The notes under the pieces are model-generated. The model had not been told where the DNA came from. It did no database searches and saw nothing but the letters and a program-made list of their open reading frames with translations. A stretch of DNA of 64,000 bases from Schaalia sp. 19OD2882 (GTDB lineage Bacteria > Actinomycetota > Actinomycetes > Actinomycetales > Actinomycetaceae), in the NCBI RefSeq assembly GCF_018986735.1, contig NZ_CP065521.1, forward strand, positions 1,178,001 through 1,242,000. The letters run 5' to 3'. Below, piece after piece: positions 9,470-18,611 of this stretch. Position 1 is the first letter of the stretch. Every line of letters begins with the position of its first letter. Made by a program: the position numbers and the translations under genes.

Positions 9470-11046
9470 ACGCCCTGGCCGAGGCGATGGACCTCCTCGG
9501 CCAAGACGCTCCCGTCAGCCTGCAGGACGACGTCGCCGCCGCCCTGCGCCTGGCCGATGAACGCGCCGTCCTGGACCCTGAGACCGTCGTCGTCGCCCTG
9601 GTGGGTTCGACGGGGTCCGGGAAATCCTCCCTGGTCAACGCTCTGGTCGGAGCCGAGGTCGCCCACGCGGACATCCTGCGGCCCACCACCAGCGTCCCGC
9701 TGGCGGTCACCCCGTCGGGGCTCCAGGCCGCCGCCCTGCTGGACCGCATGGGAGTGCTCTCGCGGGTACCGGCTCCCACCTCGGACGCCCTGCCGGCCGG
9801 CGTGATACTGCTGGACCTTCCCGACATCGACTCCGAGTCGCGTGAGAACCGCGACATCGCACGCCACGTGTCCGACCGCGCCGACCTGGTCGTGTGGGTC
9901 GTCGACCCGCAGAAGTACGCCGATGACGTCATCCACAACCAGTGGATCGCTCCCATGGCGGACAGTGCGGGAGCCATGGTGGTCGTCCTCAACCAGGTCG
10001 ACCGGCTGACCCCGGGGATCCGTCGTGTGGTCCTGGAGGACCTGCGAAAGGTCCTCGTGCGCGACGGCGTCGGCTCGGTGCCTCTTCTGGGCGTCTCGGC
10101 CAAGAGCGGTGAGGGCCTGGCGGATCTGCGGCTGACCATTGCCGAACGCGCCCGGGCGGTCCGCGAGACGGCGGCACGTGTGGCCGGTGAATTGGCCCGG
10201 GTCAGCCGCGTGGTCCTGGACCACTTGGAGGTCGACGAGGAGTTGCCCGGCCTGTCCCATGCGGGCATGCTCAACGCCCTCACCGACGAGGCCGAGGCCG
10301 CGGTCGCTTCCCAGGACCTCGTCGACGACGTCGCCAAGGCCCACAAGCACCGTGGAGCCCAAGCCACCGGGTGGATCCCCCTCCGGTGGATGTCGCACCT
10401 GCGCGCCGATCCGCTCACACGTCGACACTTGGGCGCCCACAAGCGCCACCACGGATCACGGGTCGATGTCGCGACTCCCTCGGTCCTGTCGGTGGAGCCG
10501 ATGAACGCCGTCGAGCGCGCACGCCTGTCCACCGCCGTGCGCCGGGTGGGATCGGCCATCGGACAGGGACGCCCCCAGGCATGGCGGACCCGCCTGGCAG
10601 AGGTGGCGCACGTGGCCAGCGAGAACCTGCCCGACACCCTGGACCGGGCCCTGTCAGGCACGGACCTGGACATGGGACGGCGGCCCCGCTGGTGGGCGTG
10701 GTCGAACACGGTGCAGGTCCTCGCCTGGGTGGTGGCCCTGGTCGGTGCGCTCTGGCTGGGCGCCAGGTGGGCCAGCGCCGAGTACCTGTTGCTGCCCTTG
10801 CCGCTGCCGTACTGGCAGGCGCTGCCCGTGCCCACGTGGATGCTTCTCCTGGGGCTCGTGGTGACGATCCTTGTCGCAGGCCTCAGTGCGCTCGCGTGTT
10901 CCGCCGGAGCCAAGGGCCTGGCCGCTCGTGCGCGCAGGAGGATCCGTGACGAGCTCGCGGCTGCCATGGATGCCCACCTCGTCCAGCCCCTTCTTGAAGA
11001 GGACGCCAGACAGCAGCACGTCCTGGACGTCCTCAGCGCCCGCTGA
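9424..11046 (+). CDS. Dynamin-like GTPase, second of a pair, membrane-anchored
   Basis: A 540-residue paralogue of the preceding gene. It has the P-loop GSTGSGKSS (residues 61-69), RPTTSVP in the switch, G3 LLDLPDIDS, and a canonical G4, LNQVDRL. Two transmembrane helices near the C-terminus (about residues 425-445 and 473-495) flank a short loop and are followed by a charged helix, a layout like bacterial GTPases of the YfjP type. Overlap with the upstream gene makes translational coupling and heteromer formation likely. The function (membrane stress, division or fusion) is inference from the family. A strong convergent terminator follows. Confidence 0.8.
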   Translation: MGDALRAPQRILERVNALAEAMDLLGQDAPVSLQDDVAAALRLADERAVLDPETVVVALVGSTGSGKSSLVNALVGAEVAHADILRPTTSVPLAVTPSGLQAAALLDRMGVLSRVPAPTSDALPAGVILLDLPDIDSESRENRDIARHVSDRADLVVWVVDPQKYADDVIHNQWIAPMADSAGAMVVVLNQVDRLTPGIRRVVLEDLRKVLVRDGVGSVPLLGVSAKSGEGLADLRLTIAERARAVRETAARVAGELARVSRVVLDHLEVDEELPGLSHAGMLNALTDEAEAAVASQDLVDDVAKAHKHRGAQATGWIPLRWMSHLRADPLTRRHLGAHKRHHGSRVDVATPSVLSVEPMNAVERARLSTAVRRVGSAIGQGRPQAWRTRLAEVAHVASENLPDTLDRALSGTDLDMGRRPRWWAWSNTVQVLAWVVALVGALWLGARWASAEYLLLPLPLPYWQALPVPTWMLLLGLVVTILVAGLSALACSAGAKGLAARARRRIRDELAAAMDAHLVQPLLEEDARQQHVLDVLSAR

Positions 11047-11111
11047 GGGCAGGGCGAGGCCGGACCGGGCACGCCTCGTCACACCCTTTTGGCGAGGGCG
11101 CTTCCGACGAC

Positions 11112-11146
11112 GAGGGGCGGGAGGACCATCGGTCCTCCCGCCCCTC
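11112..11146. terminator. Bidirectional terminator between convergent genes
   Basis: A perfect 16-bp inverted repeat (11112-11127 and 11131-11146) has a 3-base loop. It lies between the rightward GTPase gene and the leftward S41 protease gene and can serve both. Confidence 0.85.
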
Positions 11147-11169
11147 GGGTGTCACCAGGAGTGTCGGCC

Positions 11170-12207
11170 TCACTGACGCTGGGAGGCGATCCAGTCGGCG
11201 GCGGCCTGCGGGGCTGCCTCCAGGTCCACGACTTGGTCGGGGGCGATGGGTTCCTCGGCGAACTCCTCTCCGGTGCGAGCCACCGTGGTGCCCACGGTCA
11301 TGGCCAAGAGGCTTCCCGTGTACAGGGGGAAGACCTGGTTGACGGAGGTGTAGCCGGCAGTCGGTCGGCCGAAGACCTTCACGCCGTCCAGTCCGCGGAA
11401 GGCCAGCAGGGCCTGTTCTCCGGAGGAGGCGGTCCGCTCCGAGACCAGGACGGCCACGGGCACCTTCAACTTGCTTCGCCGGCCCACGTCGGTCGGGCTG
11501 CCTCCGCCCTGGATGGCGCCGCCATTGAGCGTGACATCAGTGGTCATCCCATCGGTCGACTTGAATGAGGCGACACGCCCGTCGGGCAGAAGGGGGGACA
11601 GGCCCGCAATCATCGGCCCCATGTCCCCTCCACCGTTGGAGCGCAGGTCGACGATGACTCCACAGGTGTCGCCGGTCAGTGCGTCTGCAAGCGTGGTCGC
11701 GTACTCGGCGCCCTTGTCGGCGGTGCCCATGTAGGCGGGCAGGGTCAGGGTGACCACGCAGCCGTCACGCGTGGTGGTCGGGGCCTCGTACTCATCGAAG
11801 ACGGATTGCGCCGTTTCAGCCGAGATCATGAAGGAGTGCTTGCCTCCGGCGACCTTGACGACGTCGGTGAGGATGGCGTCGACCTCCTCGTGACTGGTGG
11901 CCTTGGCGATGCGGGCGGTGGCGTCGGCACGGGCGTCGGACCATTCCTGACTCTTGGCGTGCAGGCCCTGGTCCATCAGACTCAGGACCTTGTCTCCGTA
12001 GCCCTGGACGGAGGGGGCCGGCCACCAGATGCCGATGGTGTGTCCGTAGGAGCTCACCAGCCATGCGCCGCCGGCCAGGACACCTCCGACGACCAGGGCG
12101 AGGACGAGGAGGACGGCCATGAGGATCTTCCTTCCTCGCCCTGGACGAGTGGGGGTGGGCGGCAGGGGAGAGGCGGGGGACGGGCGGGAATCGGTGTGTG
12201 TGTTCAT
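11170..12207 (-). CDS. S41 family (C-terminal processing) serine protease, membrane-anchored
   Basis: A 345-residue protein with a disordered Pro-rich N-terminus, one transmembrane helix (about residues 29-51) and an extracytoplasmic S41/CtpA-type domain. Evidence for the family is the DLRSNGGGDMGPM strand-loop (residues 187-199), and SERTASSGEQALLAF with the probable nucleophile at Ser261 or Ser262. No PDZ domain is evident, so it is shorter than classical tail-specific proteases. Family members cleave exported proteins from the C-terminus; the substrate here is unknown. A TAGTGT box six bases before the ATG suggests a leaderless transcript, although GGAG also lies in that gap and could act as a ribosome-binding site. 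Confidence 0.82.
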   Translation of the reverse strand: MNTHTDSRPSPASPLPPTPTRPGRGRKILMAVLLVLALVVGGVLAGGAWLVSSYGHTIGIWWPAPSVQGYGDKVLSLMDQGLHAKSQEWSDARADATARIAKATSHEEVDAILTDVVKVAGGKHSFMISAETAQSVFDEYEAPTTTRDGCVVTLTLPAYMGTADKGAEYATTLADALTGDTCGVIVDLRSNGGGDMGPMIAGLSPLLPDGRVASFKSTDGMTTDVTLNGGAIQGGGSPTDVGRRSKLKVPVAVLVSERTASSGEQALLAFRGLDGVKVFGRPTAGYTSVNQVFPLYTGSLLAMTVGTTVARTGEEFAEEPIAPDQVVDLEAAPQAAADWIASQRQ

Positions 12208-12213
12208 GTCTCC

Positions 12214-12219
12214 ACACTA
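12214..12219 (-). promoter_or_regulatory. -10 box of the S41 protease gene
   Basis: On the minus strand TAGTGT lies six bases before the ATG. This fits leaderless transcription; the intervening GGAGAC would be lost from the mRNA if transcription starts at the ATG. Confidence 0.5.
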
Positions 12220-12364
12220 TGGGTGTGCCAGATCCGCGCCCAGTGGGGGTTTCCCCTGTTTTCACCTGACATTCGTCACCGGTGGGCCGTGGAGATGTCA
12301 AGGGGGAGCTCGTCGGTGAGGGAATTCACCGGGGCGTGGTGGTGGAGGCAGAGGCTGCGACGGA

Positions 12365-12370
12365 TAGGGT
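12365..12370 (+). promoter_or_regulatory. -10 box of the DEAD-box helicase leader
   Basis: TAGGGT lies about 150 bases upstream of the helicase start and ten bases before a mini-ORF ATG. The stretch 12208-12521 is otherwise the divergent promoter region for the protease and helicase genes. Confidence 0.45.
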
Positions 12371-12380
12371 GGGACCTGCG

Positions 12381-12501
12381 ATGAGGCGCGCCTTCCTGTT
12401 GTGATGTGCACCGTTGGACGGTGAGTGTTGTGGATGAGTGGAGCCGCGCCGAAGGCCGACGACCGGCCCGGCCCGGCACCCGCCAGGCTTCGAGACGCTG
12501 A
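12381..12501 (+). other. Helicase 5' leader with three chained mini-ORFs
   Basis: Three short reading frames follow one another in the leader. The first is 12381-12404 (MRRAFLL), the second 12404-12424 (MCTVGR, sharing one base through TGATG), and the third 12421-12501 (26 codons from GTG, overlapping by GTGA). All three stops precede the helicase GTG at 12522. The stop/start overlaps are visible in sequence; a role in translation-coupled control is inference. Confidence 0.35.
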
Positions 12502-12521
12502 CGAGACACCTGAGGACCACT

Positions 12522-14693
12522 GTGCCCACTGACACCTTCACCCTGCCCGCTGAGGACGCCGAGCGCGACCCCGCCCTCGTCGAGGAGACCGACCAGGACG
12601 ATCCCGCCACCGAGGAGACCCCGGAGGGCCCGACCTTCGCCGACCTCGGACTGCCCGAGGACGTCCTGCGGGCCGTCACCGAAATGGGATTCGTCACCCC
12701 CACCCCGATCCAGGCCGAAGCCATTCCCGCGCTGCTCGACCTGCGCGACGTGGTCGGCATCGCCCAGACCGGCACCGGCAAGACCGCAGCCTTCGGCCTG
12801 CCCCTGCTCAGCATCGTCGACGCCCAGGAGTTCAGCGTCCAGGCCCTGGTCCTGGCCCCCACCCGCGAACTGGCCATGCAGTCCGCCCAAGCCATCGAGA
12901 ACTTCGCGGCACGCACCAAGGGACTTGTCGTCGTCCCCGTCTACGGTGGCTCCGCCTACGGGCCACAGCTCGGAGCCCTCAAGCGTGGAGCGCAGGTGGT
13001 CGTCGGCACCCCCGGACGCGTCATCGACCTCATCGACAAGGGGGCCCTGGACCTGACCGGCGTACGCATGCTCGTCCTGGACGAAGCCGACGAGATGCTG
13101 CGCATGGGATTCGCCGAGGACGTCGAGACCATCACCGAGACGGTTCCCGACCAGCGTCTGACCGCACTCTTCTCCGCGACCATGCCCGCCACCATCGAAC
13201 GCATCGCGAAGACCCACATGAGCGACCCGGTGCGCATCGCCGTGTCCGAGGAGTCCTCGACGGTCGACACCATCCACCAGACCTTCGCTGTGGTGCCCTT
13301 CAAACACAAGATGGGGGCACTTGCCCGCGTCCTGGCCACCCGCGCCCAACATGCCGCCTCGGAGGCGGCCGACGCGGCCATCGTCTTCGTGCGCACCCGC
13401 GCCGACGTGGAGGAGATCTCCTTGGACCTGGCTGGACGCGGGTTCCGGGCCGCAGGCATCAGCGGTGACGTGGCGCAGACCGAACGTGAACGCATGGTGG
13501 AGCGCCTGAAGAACGGCAGCCTGGACGTGCTGGTGGCCACCGATGTGGCCGCCCGAGGACTGGACGTGGAGCGCATTGGACTGGTCGTCAACTTCGACGT
13601 GCCCCGCGAACCCGAGGCCTATGTGCACCGAATCGGCCGCACCGGCCGCGCCGGGCGTGAGGGGCGTTCCCTGACCTTCTTCACCCCGCGCGAACACCAG
13701 CGTCTGCGCCGGATCGAGCGTCTGACCGGCACGCCCATGGAGGAGGTGCAGATCCCGTCACCGGCGGCCGTGTCCGAGTTCCGCGCCCGCCGTACCCTCG
13801 ACTCGATCGGACAGCGGGTCGAGCGCGGCAGGTTGGACATGTACCACACGCTGCTTGACGAGATCCATGACACCACTGCTTTGGAGTTGGCCGACATCGC
13901 TGCGGCCCTGCTCGCGCGCGCAGTCGGCGACGAAGGACCCGAGCCGCGTGTCCTCAAGGATCGCAGGGGAGGCGGTCGCATCCGCCGCGAGGAGGAGCTG
14001 GACGAGTCCGGCGAGTTCGTCGGCGCCAGTTTCGAGGGCGGCCGCGACAAGGACCGGCCGCTGCGGCCCGGGCGGGCCGAGCGCGAGGGAGGAAAGCGTC
14101 GCTCCCGCCCGCACATCACCCCGGGGTCGGGGCGACGCTACCGTGTCGAGGTCGGCAGGAAGGACCGGGTCAAGCCCGGGGCCATCGTCGGTGCCATGAC
14201 GGGCGAGGGCGGTCTCGCCGGCTCCGACATCGGAAACATCGAGATCTACCCGACCTTCTCGCTGGTGGAGATCGTCGGTGACGTGTCTGCGCAGGCCTTG
14301 GGCCGTATCGGCAAGGCGAGGGTGTCAGGGCGTGCCCTGCGGATCCGTGAGGACTCGGGGCCGGACGTCCGAGAGGAGCACGGTGGGCGCCCCGATCGTC
14401 GTGGCCGACGTCAGGGGCGCGAACAGGACTCCTGGAGCGGTGGCCGCGAGCGCGACGGGTGGGACCGTGGGCGCGCAGGATGGGACTCGGATCGCGGACG
14501 CGAGGACCGTTCGCGTGGAGGCGACCCGGGTGAGCGCCGTGACCGCCAGGAAGATGGGGGCTCCGACTGGCGCGTGCGTCGCGAGGAGGCCAGGCGTGAT
14601 CGCTCGGGTGGACGTTCGTCGAAGGAACGCAGCGCGCGCCCGATTCGCGGCGCAAGGGGGGAACGTCATCCGGGAGGCCGTCACCACTGGTGA
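12522..14693 (+). CDS. deaD: DEAD-box ATP-dependent RNA helicase
   Basis: A 723-residue RNA helicase of the DeaD/CsdA group, acting in RNA remodelling, ribosome assembly or cold adaptation. The motifs appear in order: Q motif (PTPIQ), motif I AQTGTGKT (about residues 81-88), PTRELA, TPGR, DEAD (VLDEADEML), SAT (FSATMPA), and HRIGRTGRAGR (motif VI). A C-terminal DbpA-type RNA-binding fold (about residues 530-605) is followed by an Arg/Gly/Asp-rich disordered tail of about 110 residues. An acidic N-terminal extension of about 35 residues precedes the core. GTG 12522 was chosen over an in-frame ATG at 12438 because TGAGGA precedes it and homologous sequence begins nearby. The 3' end overlaps the convergent exporter gene by 13 bases. 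Confidence 0.93.
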   Translation: MPTDTFTLPAEDAERDPALVEETDQDDPATEETPEGPTFADLGLPEDVLRAVTEMGFVTPTPIQAEAIPALLDLRDVVGIAQTGTGKTAAFGLPLLSIVDAQEFSVQALVLAPTRELAMQSAQAIENFAARTKGLVVVPVYGGSAYGPQLGALKRGAQVVVGTPGRVIDLIDKGALDLTGVRMLVLDEADEMLRMGFAEDVETITETVPDQRLTALFSATMPATIERIAKTHMSDPVRIAVSEESSTVDTIHQTFAVVPFKHKMGALARVLATRAQHAASEAADAAIVFVRTRADVEEISLDLAGRGFRAAGISGDVAQTERERMVERLKNGSLDVLVATDVAARGLDVERIGLVVNFDVPREPEAYVHRIGRTGRAGREGRSLTFFTPREHQRLRRIERLTGTPMEEVQIPSPAAVSEFRARRTLDSIGQRVERGRLDMYHTLLDEIHDTTALELADIAAALLARAVGDEGPEPRVLKDRRGGGRIRREEELDESGEFVGASFEGGRDKDRPLRPGRAEREGGKRRSRPHITPGSGRRYRVEVGRKDRVKPGAIVGAMTGEGGLAGSDIGNIEIYPTFSLVEIVGDVSAQALGRIGKARVSGRALRIREDSGPDVREEHGGRPDRRGRRQGREQDSWSGGRERDGWDRGRAGWDSDRGREDRSRGGDPGERRDRQEDGGSDWRVRREEARRDRSGGRSSKERSARPIRGARGERHPGGRHHW

Positions 14694-16078
14694 TGCCCGG
14701 CCCCATTCGGTTGGGCGGGGGCGGTCCTTGCGCGTGAGGCGGCAAGGATCGCCAGTGCGCCGACCACGGCGGCGATCACGGGCGCCGGAAGGTAGGCGAG
14801 GCTGCCCTGTGAGACGGGCAGATGGGCCCAGGCGGCAAGGAGGATCGAGGCGAGGGCCAGTTCGAGGGCGGAGCCCGAGGCGTCGGCCACCTGCAGCCAC
14901 GAGGAGCCTTTGCCGTGCTCGGCCTGGGGCAGTGCTGCGAGGATGCGCACGGAGAAGGTCGAGTGCGCCATGCCCAGGCCGCCGGTGGCGATGCCCACGC
15001 TCAGGAGGTGCGGCCACACCGGCAACTGGGGCCACACGAGGAGGAACAGGGGGGCGTAGCCGATCGCCATGAGCGCCGTTCCCACGACCGGAAGCTGCTC
15101 GCGGCGTACCGGGTCCTTCACACGTGCCTGCACCCAGGCGCCCACGGCCCATCCGACCGAAGCTATGGTCACCGCGAGGGACGCGCCTTCGGCGCTCCAC
15201 GAATGGATACGTTGGAGCAACAAGGGCAGGGCGGCATTGGCTCCGGTGAAGGCTCCGGACAGGAGCAGGCGCGCGGCGATGAGGGAGGGCACCCCGGGTG
15301 CCAAGCGCAGTGCGCCGCGGGGCAGCAGGGACGGCAAGGTCAAGGGGATGAGGAGCAGCGCAGCTCCCAGGCTCGCCCATGCCCCCCATCCGTCGAGGGC
15401 ACCGGAGAGCTGCAGTGCCAGGACCCCGGCTCCGGCGCCCATCGCCAACAGGGCCAGACGCATGAGATTCCTCGGGCGTTCACCCTGCTTGCGGGACACG
15501 AGGGCAAGGACGCGCACCAGCGGCACCACGGCGAGGGTCGCCACCAGCGGAACGGCGCCGAAGAGCCAACGCCAACTCAAGTGGGTGGCCACCCATCCCG
15601 CCAGTGCGGGCCCCACGAGGGAAGGGCCGACCCAAGCCATGGAGAAGGCCGCGAAGAAACTCGGCCGATGGGCGTCGCAGACCACTTGGCCCACCAGCAC
15701 GTACAGGGGCACCACACCCAGGCCCGCACCGATGCCCTGGAGCATTCGTCCCAGGACGAAGAGGGCCACGTGTGGGGCGCTTGCGCACACGATCATGCCC
15801 GCCAGGAACAGGGCGGTGCCCGCCAGGAGCACTCCTCGCGCCCCGCGCCAGTCGCACAGGGCTCCGGCGACGACGGTGGTGACCAACTGGGCGGCCAAGG
15901 CCGCCCCACTGGCCACGGAGAACCATGACTCGGCGCCCAGGTCGGCCACGACATTGGGCATGACCGTGGTCGTGGCCAGGGCTTCGAAGGCGAGGATCGT
16001 GATGAGCAGGACCGAGCCGACCATGAGGGAGATTTCGGTGGGACTCCACTTCGTCGCGGTGGCATCGTGGTCGGGCAT
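14681..16078 (-). CDS. MFS transporter (drug-exporter-like)
   Basis: A 465-residue integral membrane protein of the major facilitator superfamily. It has about 14 hydrophobic helices, starting with a segment near residues 18-40 (LMVGSVLLITILAFEALATT), then ADLGAESWFSVASGAALAAQLV. The conserved loop 2-3 motif A reads GALCDWRGARGVLL, and a motif C-like VGPSLVGPALAGWVATH follows in helix 5. That spacing resembles the 14-helix DHA2-type exporters. The substrate is unknown. The ATG at 16078 was preferred to a much longer frame reaching 16720, because upstream codons are antisense to aspS. It converges with the helicase gene and overlaps it by 13 bases. Confidence 0.85.
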   Translation of the reverse strand: MPDHDATATKWSPTEISLMVGSVLLITILAFEALATTTVMPNVVADLGAESWFSVASGAALAAQLVTTVVAGALCDWRGARGVLLAGTALFLAGMIVCASAPHVALFVLGRMLQGIGAGLGVVPLYVLVGQVVCDAHRPSFFAAFSMAWVGPSLVGPALAGWVATHLSWRWLFGAVPLVATLAVVPLVRVLALVSRKQGERPRNLMRLALLAMGAGAGVLALQLSGALDGWGAWASLGAALLLIPLTLPSLLPRGALRLAPGVPSLIAARLLLSGAFTGANAALPLLLQRIHSWSAEGASLAVTIASVGWAVGAWVQARVKDPVRREQLPVVGTALMAIGYAPLFLLVWPQLPVWPHLLSVGIATGGLGMAHSTFSVRILAALPQAEHGKGSSWLQVADASGSALELALASILLAAWAHLPVSQGSLAYLPAPVIAAVVGALAILAASRARTAPAQPNGAGHHQW

Positions 16079-16190
16079 GGGGTCGATTCTTCCACGCCAG
16101 AGCCCCGCCCTCGTTCTCGGAGCGCCCCATGGTGACGTGTCACCCACCCGGCAAGGTCGGCCCCGGGCGAGGACCTGCGCGGCACAGGCG

Positions 16191-16196
16191 TAGGAT
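16191..16196 (+). promoter_or_regulatory. -10 box of aspS
   Basis: TAGGAT lies 53 bases before the aspS GTG, giving a short leader that contains the AAAGGAA ribosome-binding site. Confidence 0.55.
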
Positions 16197-16249
16197 CGTC
16201 CCTGCCGCCGCCTGTCTCGCGGATGGTGAACGACGAAAGGAATACCTCC

Positions 16250-18052
16250 GTGCTGCGTACACATGAGATCGGGTCCTTGGGACTCGACACTGTCGGACAG
16301 AGCGTCACCCTGACCGGATGGGTGGATCGTCGACGGGACCACGGAGGGGTGGCCTTCGTGGACCTGCGCGACGCCGGCGGCATCGTCCAGGTCGTCGTCC
16401 GGGACGAGTCCGTGGCCCACGAGCTGCGCAGCGAATTCGTCCTCCAGGTCACCGGTGAGGTCTGCGCCCGCCCCGAGGGCAACGAGAACGTCAACCTGGC
16501 GACCGGTGCCGTGGAGGTCATGGGTGATGACATCACCGTCCTCAACACCTGCGCGCCCCTGCCCTTCCAGATCTCCAGCCACGCCGAGGACGCCGGCAAC
16601 GTCGGTGAGGAGACGCGTCTTCGTCACCGCTACCTGGACCTTCGCCGGGAAAAGGCCCAGAAGGCCATGCGCTTGCGCTCCGAGGTCTCCCGGGCGGCCC
16701 GCGACACCCTGTACACGCACTCCTTCGTGGAGGTCGAGACCCCGACTCTGACCCGTTCCACCCCCGAAGGCGCCCGCGACTTCATCGTCCCGGCACGCCT
16801 GTCGCCCGGATGCTGGTACGCGCTGCCGCAGTCGCCGCAGCTCTTCAAGCAGCTGCTCATGGTCGGCGGCATGGAACGCTACTTCCAGATCGCCCGCTGC
16901 TACCGTGACGAGGACTTCCGCGCCGACCGTCAGCCGGAGTTCACCCAGCTGGACATCGAGATGAGCTTCGTCGAACAGGACGATGTCATCGCGGTGGCCG
17001 AGGACGTGCTGAAGAACGTGTGGGCTCTCATCGGCGTTGACCTGCCCACCCCGCTTCCACGCATCACCTTCAAGGATGCGATGGAGAAGTACGGCTCCGA
17101 CAAGCCGGACCTGCGTTTCGGTCTGGAGCTGGTGGATCTCACCGAGTACTTCGCCGACACGCCCTTCCGCGTCTTCCAGGCCCCGTACGTGGGCGCGGTG
17201 GTCATGCCCGGGGGCGGTTCGCAGCCGCGCCGCACCTTCGACAAGTGGCAGGAGTGGGCCAAGGCGCGCGGCGCCAAGGGCTTGGCCTACGTCACCATCG
17301 GCGAGGACGGGACGCTGGGTGGGCCCGTGGCCAAGAACATCACCGAGGTCGAGCGTGAGGGTCTGGCGGCGGCCACCGGTGCCGAGCCCGGCGACTGCAT
17401 CTTCTTCGGAGCCGGTGCCCCCACCCCCGCCCGCGAGCTCCTGGGCGCTGCCCGACTGGAGATCGGCAAGCGCTGCGGACTCATCGACGAGGACGCATGG
17501 GCTTTCACCTGGGTGGTCGACGCGCCCCTGTTCAAGCCTGCGGGCGAGGCCGTGGCAGAGGGGGACGTGGCGCTGGGCAACTCAGCGTGGACGGCCGTGC
17601 ACCACGCCTTCACCTCACCCAAGCCGGAGTGGCTGGACCGCTTCGACGAGGATCCTGGCAACGCGCTGGCCTACGCCTACGACATCGTGTGCAACGGCAA
17701 TGAGATCGGTGGCGGCTCGATCCGTATCCACCGCGCCGATGTGCAGGAACGGGTCTTCAAGGTCATGGGCATCGACGAGGAGGCCGCCCAGGAGAAGTTC
17801 GGCTTCCTGTTGGGTGCCTTCAAGTACGGAGCCCCGCCGCACGGCGGCATCGCCTTCGGCTGGGACCGCATTGTCGCCCTGCTCACCAAGGCCGACTCGA
17901 TCCGCGACGTCATCGCCTTCCCGAAGTCAGGCGGCGGTTTCGACCCCTTGACCGAGGCTCCGGCGCCCATCGCCCCGGAGCAGCGCAAGGAGGCCGGTGT
18001 GGACGCCACACCGAAGAAGCGCGGTGAGGAGGCTGCCACGCAGGACCTGTGA
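16250..18052 (+). CDS. aspS: Aspartate--tRNA ligase
   Basis: A class IIb synthetase charging tRNA-Asp (and possibly tRNA-Asn where no AsnRS exists; not decidable here). The 600 residues begin LRTHEIGSL, the usual AspRS start, followed by an OB-fold anticodon domain ([19 protein letters not shown]). The catalytic core carries [31 protein letters not shown], motif 2 [20 protein letters not shown], a GAD insertion domain, and motif 3 [13 protein letters not shown] 16250 was chosen over an in-frame upstream GTG because AAAGGAA lies seven bases before it and homologous sequence begins there. A terminator hairpin follows the stop. Confidence 0.95.
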   Translation: MLRTHEIGSLGLDTVGQSVTLTGWVDRRRDHGGVAFVDLRDAGGIVQVVVRDESVAHELRSEFVLQVTGEVCARPEGNENVNLATGAVEVMGDDITVLNTCAPLPFQISSHAEDAGNVGEETRLRHRYLDLRREKAQKAMRLRSEVSRAARDTLYTHSFVEVETPTLTRSTPEGARDFIVPARLSPGCWYALPQSPQLFKQLLMVGGMERYFQIARCYRDEDFRADRQPEFTQLDIEMSFVEQDDVIAVAEDVLKNVWALIGVDLPTPLPRITFKDAMEKYGSDKPDLRFGLELVDLTEYFADTPFRVFQAPYVGAVVMPGGGSQPRRTFDKWQEWAKARGAKGLAYVTIGEDGTLGGPVAKNITEVEREGLAAATGAEPGDCIFFGAGAPTPARELLGAARLEIGKRCGLIDEDAWAFTWVVDAPLFKPAGEAVAEGDVALGNSAWTAVHHAFTSPKPEWLDRFDEDPGNALAYAYDIVCNGNEIGGGSIRIHRADVQERVFKVMGIDEEAAQEKFGFLLGAFKYGAPPHGGIAFGWDRIVALLTKADSIRDVIAFPKSGGGFDPLTEAPAPIAPEQRKEAGVDATPKKRGEEAATQDL

Positions 18053-18092
18053 TTCACCGCTCGGCCGTGTGAACGGCCGCTGAGGTCTTGCC

Positions 18093-18127
18093 CGGTGGGG
18101 CGGCGCGCAGGGCGTGCCGCCCCACCG
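18093..18127 (+). terminator. Intrinsic terminator after aspS
   Basis: A 12-bp stem (18093-18104 with 18116-18127), 11-base loop and a partial T-rich tail (CTTGTGT) follow aspS by about 40 bases. Confidence 0.75.
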
Positions 18128-18147
18128 CCTTGTGTCTCAGACTTCTT

Positions 18148-18191
18148 GGCATATGCCTATGCATGGAGTATTCGGATGGTTAGAATATGCC
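18148..18191 (+). promoter_or_regulatory. padR promoter with operator-like dyad
   Basis: This AT-rich island contains the palindrome GGCATATGCC (18148-18157), a TAGAAT -10 box (18181-18186) and GAATATGCC (18183-18191), whose ATATGCC end repeats the right arm of the palindrome. The -10 box is five bases before the padR ATG, so the mRNA is probably leaderless and the repeats would straddle RNA polymerase. Autorepression by the PadR product is an inference from the family. Confidence 0.5.
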
Positions 18192-18572
18192 ATGGGCACT
18201 TCACTGACGCCGAACTCCTTCTGGATCCTCACCGTCCTGGCCAAGGGCCGACGGCACGGCTACGACATCATCCGCGAAGTGGCCCACCTGTCCCGGGGCA
18301 GCGCCACCCTGAAGACGACCTCCCTGTACGCAGCACTGGAACGCCTCGAAGCAGAGGGCCTGGTTGCCCGAGACGGTGAGGAGATCGTCGACGGTCGTGC
18401 CCGCCGCTACTACCGCCTCACCGACGACGGCGGCGACGTCCTCGACGCAGAGACACGAGCCCTGGAGTCCAGAGTCGCCATCGCGCGCGCCCGCCTGGAC
18501 GCGCTGAAGAGACTGCGCGGTGCCCTTCCACGTCGGAAAAACGCATTGCCCCGTTCCGGCTTGGCCGGATGA
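18192..18572 (+). CDS. PadR family transcriptional regulator
   Basis: A 126-residue regulator with the winged-helix PadR fold. It opens with SFWILTVLAKGRRHGYDIIREV and has the family-typical LYAALERLEAEGLVA recognition helix, followed by the wing RARRYYRLTDDGGDVL and a C-terminal dimerisation helix. PadR proteins usually repress an adjacent membrane or efflux gene and their own promoter. Here the next gene, 39 bases downstream, encodes a polytopic membrane protein, which fits that pattern. ATG 18192 was chosen over an upstream ATG at 18114 because a -10 box abuts it and the upstream codons run through the aspS terminator. Confidence 0.85.
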   Translation: MGTSLTPNSFWILTVLAKGRRHGYDIIREVAHLSRGSATLKTTSLYAALERLEAEGLVARDGEEIVDGRARRYYRLTDDGGDVLDAETRALESRVAIARARLDALKRLRGALPRRKNALPRSGLAG

Positions 18573-18611
18573 GCCCGGGCAAGGCACGAACTCCATGAGA
18601 AGAGGAGCGAC

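Noticed and set aside
16076..16720. N-terminal extension of the MFS exporter to 16720
   Set aside because: The extra codons are antisense to aspS and precede a normal transporter start at 16078.
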